In this document: positions 19,978 through 26,064 of the stretch, one piece after another
Layout: the number at the start of each line of letters is the position of its first letter
How positions within the stretch are numbered: position 1 is the first letter of the stretch
Assembly (NCBI GenBank): GCA_021772595.1
Contig: JAJFLS010000050.1
Coordinates: forward strand, 1-26,064
Direction: 5' to 3'
Origin: Opitutales bacterium
GTDB lineage: Bacteria; Verrucomicrobiota; Verrucomicrobiia; Opitutales; Opitutaceae
Length of the DNA: 26,064 nt
Made by a program: the position numbers and the translations under genes
Notes under the pieces: generated by a model
Told to the model about the DNA's origin: nothing
Seen by the model: only the letters and a program-made list of their open reading frames with translations
Database searches by the model: none

Positions 19978-20588
19978 GAGTTGGCGATTTTCTGCCACCA
20001 TTCGATCATGAGCGGCGCGTTGTCCTTGAGGGTTTCGCGGTCGGCTGGGCTGAGCGACTCCGGAGCTGTTCGCGTGGCGAACTGTATGAAACTCGAGAGC
20101 GGTTGAAGATTTCGAGTTGATGGAGGAAGCGTAGGGCCATTCTTGTTTGCGATTCGAATGGCCGCACGGAGCTTCGCAACGCTTAGATTTCTCGCTCCTG
20201 GTGTTGCCTCCGCGAGCCAATGCAACTGCTCTTTGTAGGTGTCGCACTCCTCTGCCACCACCTTGTGATGCGAGAATGTGAGTAACGGTTCGCGGTCTTC
20301 CGGAGCGAATAGGCTGCATATCTGCTTCGCTTCGTAGGCACTACGCTCGCCTATGCCCCAGGCTTTGATTAGCTCGTTGGCACGCGTCTCACCCCGGAGG
20401 CTTTCCAAGCCCAAGAGATAATCGCCGATGTACCACGCTAAAACGCCTTCGAGCAACTGCAATTTTCGAGCGATCGAAGCGAGCACATCGTCTGGAGTGT
20501 CGCGACTGAGCGTCAGGTAGTTCGAACCGCGCTCGACGAAATCGGATAAATCGATGAAATCGACTTCTTTCACTTCTAAATTATCCAT
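19974..20588 (-). CDS. Helical putative DNA-binding protein (LmbU/ParB-like style)
   Basis: The 204-residue product contains ASIARKLQLLEGVLAWYIGDYLLGLESLRGE, a helix-turn-helix-like region AWGIGERSAYEAKQICSLF, the phrase LLTFSHHKVVAE, and WLAEATPGARNLSVAKLRAAIR. This order (LQxxExxxxWxIGD, HTH, SFSHH, final helix) is seen in small plasmid and phage proteins related to the ParB/KorB or LmbU style of DNA binders. A role in regulation or replication is inferred. Its start overlaps the upstream gene by 8 bases. Confidence 0.72.
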   Translation of the reverse strand: MDNLEVKEVDFIDLSDFVERGSNYLTLSRDTPDDVLASIARKLQLLEGVLAWYIGDYLLGLESLRGETRANELIKAWGIGERSAYEAKQICSLFAPEDREPLLTFSHHKVVAEECDTYKEQLHWLAEATPGARNLSVAKLRAAIRIANKNGPTLPPSTRNLQPLSSFIQFATRTAPESLSPADRETLKDNAPLMIEWWQKIANS

Positions 20589-21126
20589 TGCAGACTCTCT
20601 TTTTTCGGACGTTGGCGAGCTGGTGAACGGCTCGATTGCTGGCGGATTTCATATAGTGGCTTGGCGGCATACCTGAGTCTTTGCAGAATGCTACACAGCG
20701 CTTGCTGATTGCCGCACGGCCCACCCCGAAGCGATGCGCCTGGTGCGATATCGACACCATGCCTAGAGACCCAATACTGAGCCCGACGATGGCGGCTTCG
20801 TATTCCACGGTGCTTCCCTTCGTGGGATTGAGGATGTTGCTTAGTCCAATCCGCGTCCATCGGAGCGCGAGGCGCTGCGCTTGCTCATATACCCCCTCCT
20901 CTTTTTTTGGAATTGCGAATGGCTCGACGGACGGGGCTTCGCGATTCTCGAGGATCTCGTGATCGTGCTGCCCTTTGCTCACCGTTCGGCTGAAATCTGG
21001 TTTTAATAGGTTCATTGATTCTAGTTCTCTTCTCTCCGATGGGCTCATCCCAGCGACCCAAGCTTTGTATTGTTTTTCGTACTCTTCATCTCGATCCCGT
21101 TGATTAGTTTCGGGAGTTCTTTTCAT
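20581..21126 (-). CDS. Putative HTH phage protein, 181 aa
   Basis: The product has a charged N-terminal half (MKRTPETNQRDRDEEYEKQY). Its C-terminal half contains ALRWTRIGLSNILNP and then SISHQAHRFGVGRAAISKRCVAFC, a helix-turn-helix with the recognition helix at RAAISKRC. It lies between the putative origin region and another DNA-binding protein. It may regulate or help initiate replication, but this is inference. Confidence 0.68.
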   Translation of the reverse strand: MKRTPETNQRDRDEEYEKQYKAWVAGMSPSERRELESMNLLKPDFSRTVSKGQHDHEILENREAPSVEPFAIPKKEEGVYEQAQRLALRWTRIGLSNILNPTKGSTVEYEAAIVGLSIGSLGMVSISHQAHRFGVGRAAISKRCVAFCKDSGMPPSHYMKSASNRAVHQLANVRKKRVCNG

Positions 21127-21130
21127 GTGT

Positions 21131-21348
21131 GACAGTAGCGTTTTTATAGGTTTTCCATATCGTCATTCTCAAGTTATTGATTTTCAATGTATTCTAAATT
21201 CTATGACAGTATGACAGTATAAATATATAGTAATACGTGTACACATAGGTGCGGTAAAAGCTGGAATATGCCGTCACTATTGTCAGCTCTTTGAATTCCA
21301 ACTACTTAGGAGCAGTTTCCGTACTGTCATTTACCGTCACTGCCGTCA
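21131..21348. other. Iteron-like TGACAGT/ACYGTCA region, candidate replication origin
   Basis: TGACAGT occurs directly at 21132-21138, 21204-21210 and 21212-21218. The reverse orientation ACTGTCA/ACCGTCA/GCCGTCA occurs at 21271, 21280, 21323, 21333 and 21342. Between them is the AT-rich TATAAATATATAGTAATACG. Repeats converging on an AT-rich core next to the helicase gene resemble an origin or a multi-site operator. The rightmost repeats overlap the last codons of the helicase gene. Confidence 0.5.
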
Positions 21349-22811
21349 TCTTCCTCCTCTTCTGCAACTCTGATGTGCCAAAATCGAGCCGTTGCCGTAC
21401 GCACTTGGCTGACGCACTCCGGGTACTTCTCGGCTATCTTAGCTAGTCGGCGGCCGAGCCATTGCGCCTGGGGAAGCGACCTTGCCTCCTCCATCGTTAA
21501 TCGCGGCCGGGGAGTCTCGCCGTCTGAATACTTAGTATCGGCCAAGTAGGTTCGCAGCTCCGAGACAGTCCCTACCCACTCGAAGCCCTCCAGCGTATCG
21601 TTATTCCTAGGGTCCTGGTAGCGGATAGGGTCCTTGAAGATCGTCCGTTGGATATATTCCCAAATGACCCACGCGGGCGAGAGTTTGAGCAAGGCCTCGA
21701 CGACTTCAGGATGGTGCCAGTACTTGACGCCGAACCGCCCTTGGATATCGTCAGGCGTTTTCCATTCGTTGCGTATCCACCACACGAATTTCGGAATTTC
21801 CGACATCAGCGTTGCCCAAAAAGCTGCTCTCTCCGCCTTAGTCTCGGCAGGCATCGGCATATCTTGTTTGTATGCCTTGAAAATCATGAATTTATCGGCG
21901 TTGTCTTCTTCGATCGGCGGCAGTACTAGAAGATTGGCCGGTTCGAGATTCACCATGACTGTAGGAGCCCAGAGCGGTTTTAGGACGAATCCGCTTTTAT
22001 GCATCCCGCGCAATCGTTGCTCGGAATTCGCCACCATTTTCTTGAGCTTCTCTCCGAGCGTATTGCGGGCGTCCATGTGGGTGTTGTTGACCTCATCGTC
22101 TACAGTGAGGAGAACAGCTCCCAGGAAATCGTCGTTGAAATTTTCCTTGCCGATCATCCAATCGTAGGGCTTGCCGATTTTCCCGCCAAAGAGCACAGCG
22201 TGAATATCGTTGAAGAGGAGCGTCTTTCCGCACTCCCTCTCGCCGGCAATCAACAGGGCGATCACTTTCGAATGCTGCCGATCGTATAGACAGTCGAGGA
22301 TATGGGCGATGTATCCAAAATACCTCATCAGTTGCACGTCGCCAACGTCTTCGTGTGACAGTAAATTTCCAATCAACTGCCCCAGAACAGGCCAGCCGCG
22401 ACAGTCGGTGACGCCGCACAGCTGTGAGCCATCTGCCAAGCATCGATCGTCATCGTTGGGCTTCACTGGCTCCACCAAATCCGGATCTTCGGTTATCAGC
22501 ACATGGTTGCCGCACATTGTTGTAAAGCCGCTCCAGTGACCCGCTAGCGGTCCTGCGTAGGGTACGCGATGATCCAGTTCGGCCACCTCCACGATCGATT
22601 CCAGCTCGCACAGCGTATCGCCCTCTTGCTTCTTGATGCTCTTGCCCAGTCGCCTCAAGTGTCGCCTGAACGAGCTCTCTTTCACCGATACCCAAAAGTC
22701 CTTGGAGTTTTTCACCCAAAAGGACTTCGTTCGTTCGTCGAATACGTATTCCGGATCCTCGGAATCGAGCACTTGGAATTGACTAGTTAAATCTCTCTCT
22801 GGCATCGACAT
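21327..22811 (-). CDS. SF3/D5-type replicative helicase
   Basis: The 494-residue protein has Walker A GERECGKT (190-197), Walker B LLTVDDEV (234-241) and a downstream LKPLWAPTVMVNLEPANLL, matching the sensor motif of superfamily 3 phage/plasmid helicases (DUF5906/VirE-like). FLGAVLLTVDDEVNNT and EKLKKMVANSEQRLRGMHKSG are family-typical. It would unwind DNA at the phage origin together with the neighbouring primase. The separate primase suggests that the ancestral primase-helicase is split here. The C-terminus is acidic (AEEEEDDGSDGK). Confidence 0.9.
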   Translation of the reverse strand: MSMPERDLTSQFQVLDSEDPEYVFDERTKSFWVKNSKDFWVSVKESSFRRHLRRLGKSIKKQEGDTLCELESIVEVAELDHRVPYAGPLAGHWSGFTTMCGNHVLITEDPDLVEPVKPNDDDRCLADGSQLCGVTDCRGWPVLGQLIGNLLSHEDVGDVQLMRYFGYIAHILDCLYDRQHSKVIALLIAGERECGKTLLFNDIHAVLFGGKIGKPYDWMIGKENFNDDFLGAVLLTVDDEVNNTHMDARNTLGEKLKKMVANSEQRLRGMHKSGFVLKPLWAPTVMVNLEPANLLVLPPIEEDNADKFMIFKAYKQDMPMPAETKAERAAFWATLMSEIPKFVWWIRNEWKTPDDIQGRFGVKYWHHPEVVEALLKLSPAWVIWEYIQRTIFKDPIRYQDPRNNDTLEGFEWVGTVSELRTYLADTKYSDGETPRPRLTMEEARSLPQAQWLGRRLAKIAEKYPECVSQVRTATARFWHIRVAEEEEDDGSDGK

Positions 22812-22813
22812 TG

Positions 22814-23182
22814 TTAGCGATAATTAGGGATCGGATCTACCCACTCATTGCCTATTGCAATCTTCGCCTCGGCGACTGACACAGCTAGACTCGGCTTTAT
22901 TCGCGGGCGGAGGGCGGGACGCTTGCGGCCACGATACCTTGGATCTGGAATTTCAGGAAAATGAGACAGAACCATCACTCTGCCTTTCGATTCTTCGATC
23001 TGCATATCATCGAACCCAGAGTCGAAAACATGATCGCATTTGTAGTGTTTCACCAGCGCAACCCTATTGATAGTTTTGCCACTCTCGGGCGGGCCGTATA
23101 TGACGACAATCGTCGGCAAATTACTGGAGTGGAAATTAGAGACAGGTCTATTGGCCTTTGTATTAATAATTTCGTTATTCAT
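22814..23182 (-). CDS. Small P-loop NTPase
   Basis: From ATG at 23182, three bases after the primase stop, the 122-residue product contains IVVIYGPPESGKT (Walker A, Gly30-Thr37) and a short second strand RVMVLSHFPEIPD that could serve as Walker B without the usual acidic pair. The C-terminal half is basic (RYRGRKRPALRPRIKPS). It is sandwiched between primase and helicase with 2-3 base gaps, so it is part of the replication operon. It may be a helicase loader or an accessory NTPase. The longer reading that starts inside the primase is rejected. Confidence 0.78.
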   Translation of the reverse strand: MNNEIINTKANRPVSNFHSSNLPTIVVIYGPPESGKTINRVALVKHYKCDHVFDSGFDDMQIEESKGRVMVLSHFPEIPDPRYRGRKRPALRPRIKPSLAVSVAEAKIAIGNEWVDPIPNYR

Positions 23183-23184
23183 AT

Positions 23185-24525
23185 CTAAATAAGCTTCCAG
23201 CATTTCAAAAGCACCCACATTTCGGATACGGTTGGACCGAGCGCCTTGTACCAGTCGTTGAAGTCCTTGCCTACGCCACGGACAGACAGCCAAGAGCAGA
23301 CCACGCGGGTCTTTAGGTTACGCTCGAGCACGTCTTTAAACGCCGGCTCCGGCAGCTTCCCAGGCTCCGACCTCCCCTTCACGAGCGCCATGCCCGCCGT
23401 ATCTCGATCGGCGATGATACAGATCGCCGAGAGCTGTTTCGCCATTTGCAGTCGCATCAGCCATGGCCCCCAGTAGCGGAGAAAATGCCCGGCGTTCTTG
23501 ACGCCGCGCAGGCCGAAGACGCAGACCGGTATCGGATCGCCATCCTCGAAGCCGCCAAGCGCGCCGTAGATCGTGAGAGCGTCCCACTGGCCTTCCGTGA
23601 CGATAACGAACTTCGGCTGCTCCCGATCGCCAACCACGAACGGCATCGGCTCTATCATCTTCGCGCCCCCGTCCAAGTCGTACCCATTGCGGTATCCTAG
23701 CAGCCGCTTTTGAAAACCCGTTCTGGCTTTGTTGGTGGCGATCGCGTAGGGCACGAAAATCCACTGTTTGCCCTCACCCATCTCATAGCGCTGATGATAG
23801 CCCACTGTTGTGAGACGATTGGCTTCGCCGCTCATCACATCCGCCGGACACGACACGGGAAACGCCCACCCCCTCTGTTTTTCAGTGCTCGCCCAAGGCA
23901 GCAACGGACGGGAAATCAAACCGCTCTGAAAAGCCGCATCGCACCAATCGTAGGGCCAGCCGCGCTCTTCCATCAGCCTCTCGATCGCCTGATTATAGTC
24001 TTCCAGTTTCACCTCGCCTCGCGAGTTACTATACGATCCATTCCGAAACCGATCTTCTACGAAATCCGGCCAGGGAATGCCGCCTTGCGATGCGAATGCC
24101 GGCATCTTGAGACCCTTCTCGCGCTGATCCTGCAAACGCTTGAGGCGTGCCGATTCCTCGTTCTTGCGCTTCTGAGCGGCGCGAGCCTCAGGGCTCTTTT
24201 CGTCAAAAATTCCAGTGCCCGCTGTATCGACCAGCCAAACGGCTAGCTCGCCTCGCGTCATATCCGGGAAGCATTCCCGAGCGAAATCCCACGCCCCACC
24301 CTTCTGCTTAAATCGATTTTTGCCCGCATAGTTCACCCACCCTTTGCCGCCGTTGTCCGGAGTCACGAAAAACGACGCATCCTTGTCTCCATTTTCGTGA
24401 TACTCGGGAAATGGCGACGTGCAAAGCCCCATGCTCCCCGAGACGAACCGAAGCGGACGCCCGGCGGCCTCCGCCACCTCCGCGATCGTCAAGCGATCCA
24501 ACGCTGCCTGCAATCCCGCGCCCAT
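23185..24525 (-). CDS. DnaG-like primase with TOPRIM domain
   Basis: The 446-residue protein has an N-terminal region with a degenerate CHC2-like domain (LCTSPFPEYHENGDKDASFFV, then GKGWVNYAGKNRFKQKGGAWDFARECF) that lacks a full zinc-ligand set. A charged linker follows at about 108-140. The TOPRIM domain has VIVTEGQWDAL (Glu311, Asp315) and CIIADRDTAGM (Asp373, Asp375). The C-terminus VRGVGKDFNDWYKAL is typical of phage primases ('KDxND' motif). It would synthesise primers for the adjacent helicase. It starts just after the small membrane-protein gene. Confidence 0.9.
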   Translation of the reverse strand: MGAGLQAALDRLTIAEVAEAAGRPLRFVSGSMGLCTSPFPEYHENGDKDASFFVTPDNGGKGWVNYAGKNRFKQKGGAWDFARECFPDMTRGELAVWLVDTAGTGIFDEKSPEARAAQKRKNEESARLKRLQDQREKGLKMPAFASQGGIPWPDFVEDRFRNGSYSNSRGEVKLEDYNQAIERLMEERGWPYDWCDAAFQSGLISRPLLPWASTEKQRGWAFPVSCPADVMSGEANRLTTVGYHQRYEMGEGKQWIFVPYAIATNKARTGFQKRLLGYRNGYDLDGGAKMIEPMPFVVGDREQPKFVIVTEGQWDALTIYGALGGFEDGDPIPVCVFGLRGVKNAGHFLRYWGPWLMRLQMAKQLSAICIIADRDTAGMALVKGRSEPGKLPEPAFKDVLERNLKTRVVCSWLSVRGVGKDFNDWYKALGPTVSEMWVLLKCWKLI

Positions 24526-24526
24526 G

Positions 24527-24784
24527 CTACGGGTTGACCCAATCTAAGACTCGATCCGAGAACAGAGCCGGCCACCATCCTACTATTACCCGGAGGCACC
24601 GCGTAGGCATTTTTCTTTCGCAAACGCAGAAGATCACAATCGAACATCCAACCATGATATACGCGCAAGCGGCGGAAACTACCCCAGCGGAGAACCCGGA
24701 CCAGAACAAACCCGCTCCGAAAAACAACAGGTGAAACAGGCAAATCGCGCTAAATGTCGTCATCCTCATGGCCTTTCTAGTCAT
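24527..24784 (-). CDS. Small membrane protein, 85 aa
   Basis: The product MTRKAMRMTTFSAICLFHLL has two hydrophobic segments (about 9-29 and 32-54), then a basic region CERKMPTRCLRVIV. Its start overlaps the end of the upstream gene (GATGACTAG) and its stop is one base from the primase ATG, so it is in the operon. An internal ATG at 24763 is an alternative start. Function is unknown. Confidence 0.6.
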   Translation of the reverse strand: MTRKAMRMTTFSAICLFHLLFFGAGLFWSGFSAGVVSAACAYIMVGCSIVIFCVCERKMPTRCLRVIVGWWPALFSDRVLDWVNP

Positions 24785-24965
24785 CCAATTTCATGCCGTC
24801 CCAAAAGCTTTGGGGCGCGAGTGTGGCGAAAGTCACGGGACTTCCCATGTTGCTTAATACAGCATCCAGGCTCATGGGTGCGGCGATCGCCGAGTCGTTG
24901 CGAACGGCGTCAACAGTTGACGGGCTTTCGGGAGCAGTGAAATCGAGTTGGTGTTGCGTATTCAT
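24777..24965 (-). CDS. Small hypothetical protein, 62 aa
   Basis: The ATG at 24965 gives MNTQHQLDFTAPESPSTVDA and ends FWDGMKLDD. It overlaps the next gene by 8 bases. A longer frame from 25046 would run into the preceding gene, and the internal start is preferred because it lies after that gene's stop. No motif recognised. Confidence 0.55.
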   Translation of the reverse strand: MNTQHQLDFTAPESPSTVDAVRNDSAIAAPMSLDAVLSNMGSPVTFATLAPQSFWDGMKLDD

Positions 24966-24993
24966 TGGGCGGGGATGGATATATAATGTAGTG

Positions 24994-25338
24994 TCAGCGA
25001 GATCTTGCTGAAAAACGTCCAAGTAAACGCTGTATTGCGGTTCCACTTGCCAACTCTAAGGCCTTCGCGGTTTCTTCGGATGGATCGTAAAGTCGCACCT
25101 CTGGAAATGCAGCCACATTGCAGACATTCTCCATTGCGGCTTTGTACACGAACTGTTTAGTCTCCTTATCCATGTCCGCGTAATCCACACAGTGGTAGAG
25201 GCGAAGCGCTTTATAGTCGCTAGTCCGCGTTGCGCCGGTCACATCCATCAGGCTGTCCACGTCACAGATACAGAAATGTCGCCCTTTGAACATGCGATCT
25301 AGCTTGGCGATCACTGCCTTTGCTTCGAATCTTGTCAT
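24994..25338 (-). CDS. Hypothetical phage protein, 114 aa
   Basis: The product MTRFEAKAVIAKLDRMFKGR has a predominantly helical pattern, an opening Cys-rich stretch (HFCICDVDSLMDVTGA) and basic ends. It lies in the accessory cluster upstream of replication genes. No recognised family. ATG start with no strong ribosome site. Confidence 0.65.
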   Translation of the reverse strand: MTRFEAKAVIAKLDRMFKGRHFCICDVDSLMDVTGATRTSDYKALRLYHCVDYADMDKETKQFVYKAAMENVCNVAAFPEVRLYDPSEETAKALELASGTAIQRLLGRFSARSR

Positions 25339-25373
25339 TTATTTGACTTTCTTATTTTGTATGTAAAATTTAG

Positions 25374-25640
25374 TCATCCAGTGAATTGAAGAACTTCCGC
25401 TGCCGTGGGAATTTTCACCCAGCTTTGATCTTGCCTTGCTTCGACCATATCCAGTCGGTCGGTTAGTTCCGACATTTTATCCTCAAGGTCGATTTTAGAT
25501 TTCTCTTCCTCAATTTCCTGCTCCGATCCAACAACGAATCTTCGAGCCGTTCCGGTTTCAAGCTGATCTCTCAGCGTTTTGAGCGCTTCTGGCAAAGGCT
25601 CGACTTCACTCCATGTTCCATCCATATTTTGCGTCGCCAT
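25374..25640 (-). CDS. Hypothetical coiled-coil protein, 88 aa
   Basis: The product MATQNMDGTWSEVEPLPEAL has an acidic helical middle (EQEIEEEKSKIDLEDKMSEL, then TDRLDMVEARQDQSW) likely to form a short coiled coil. The start codon overlaps the upstream stop (TAATG), so the pair is translationally coupled. Function is unknown. Confidence 0.65.
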   Translation of the reverse strand: MATQNMDGTWSEVEPLPEALKTLRDQLETGTARRFVVGSEQEIEEEKSKIDLEDKMSELTDRLDMVEARQDQSWVKIPTAAEVLQFTG

Positions 25641-25840
25641 TACAAAAACCTCCCCTTCAATCGCTCTATGAAAAACTCGACTCGTTCCTTCGGAGTCGGC
25701 AACGCGCGGCGGACCCAGTCCGGGACGGCGGCAGCGCGACGGCGGCGTTCCTTGATTGTCTGCTCTATCATATAGGCTGCGTACGCGGCCGCAAAACAGC
25801 CGAGAAGGGATAACACGATTCCGAATACGCTTAGTTGCAT
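25640..25840 (-). CDS. Small single-span membrane protein, 66 aa
   Basis: From ATG at 25840 the product MQLSVFGIVLSLLGCFAAAY has one N-terminal membrane segment, then a basic linker (KERRRRAAAVPDWVRR) and an amphipathic C-terminus. Longer readings would run through the HTH gene and are rejected. It overlaps the HTH gene by 10 bases and the next gene by one. Function is unknown. Confidence 0.65.
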   Translation of the reverse strand: MQLSVFGIVLSLLGCFAAAYAAYMIEQTIKERRRRAAAVPDWVRRALPTPKERVEFFIERLKGRFL

Positions 25841-26052
25841 GGCGGCACTTTCTCCAGTATTGCTATTTCCTCTTTGGTCAGAAATTTCTTCAGGATTGCC
25901 CAGGCGCGGTAGTCTACGCCCTCCGAGCCCACGCGAGGCACCTTGTGGTTTAACATCTTCGAGACGTAGCCGACAGTCATCCTGGCTTGCTCGGCAAGCC
26001 ACGTCACCGCGTCCTCTCTGGAATGCTCATCCTTCACCCGTTTTTTGAGCAT
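25831..26052 (-). CDS. HTH protein, possibly incomplete at its N-terminus
   Basis: The product MLKKRVKDEHSREDAVTWLA contains LAEQARMTVGYVSKMLNHKVP, a clear helix-turn-helix with recognition helix VGYVSKMLN. The C-terminus is KKFLTKEEIAILEKVPPCN. The frame continues open to the window edge (codons KFDR before this ATG), so the real start may lie outside. A Cro/XRE-like regulator for the early genes is the likely role. Confidence 0.65.
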   Translation of the reverse strand: MLKKRVKDEHSREDAVTWLAEQARMTVGYVSKMLNHKVPRVGSEGVDYRAWAILKKFLTKEEIAILEKVPPCN

Positions 26053-26064
26053 GCGGTCGAACTT

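Overview
The window is a stretch of a tailed-phage (siphovirus-like) or prophage genome. Nearly every gene lies on the minus strand, so the functional order runs from right to left. The phage affiliation is clear: a GpA-type large terminase, a lambda-type portal, a gpW-like connector, an S49 prohead protease, a scaffold-like protein, a major capsid protein, connector and tail genes and a tape measure. The host cannot be named from sequence. Most phage genes lack Shine-Dalgarno sequences, and the intergenic DNA holds chromosomal-type dispersed repeats. This would suit a PVC-group bacterium (Verrucomicrobiota or relatives), but that is inference.

Layout, right to left. 26052-24527: small accessory genes, including an HTH protein and two small membrane proteins. 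24525-21327: a replication block with TOPRIM primase, small P-loop NTPase and SF3-type helicase, followed by an AT-rich gap with TGACAGT-type repeats that may be an origin. 21126-18945: DNA-binding proteins and a probable small terminase. 18935-17637: a Gp37/Gp68 (DUF5131) protein and a conserved prophage protein. 17635-15770: large terminase. 15765-12210: a foreign module, described below. 12207-1: the late structural operon (connector, portal, protease, scaffold, capsid, cement, connectors, tail tube, chaperone, tape measure, distal tail). One plus-strand membrane-protein gene (3986-4612) sits inside the tail genes as a moron.

The most unusual part is 12210-15765, inserted between the large terminase and gpW, where lambdoid phages usually have no intervening genes. 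It encodes a complete integron integrase (IntI). This is a tyrosine recombinase with the IntI-specific insertion around KKYPAAGK and RRHH, and it retains all catalytic residues. Next to its 5' end are five small ORFs separated by attC-like sites with ATAAC/GTTAT boxes and complementary arms. Downstream of intI are a 23-residue hydrophobic peptide gene, a 9-codon leader ORF, a small HTH regulator and a pair of 16-bp operator-like palindromes directly upstream of the structural operon. The module uses canonical Shine-Dalgarno sequences and looks less GC-rich than its neighbours. My reading is a phage-borne integron whose cassettes would be read by the phage late transcript.

The late structural half is loosely packed, with repeat families in most gene gaps. 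Two of its genes (at 268 and 6839) have no ATG, GTG or TTG start and appear to begin with ATT and ATC. The replication half is tightly packed and free of these repeats.
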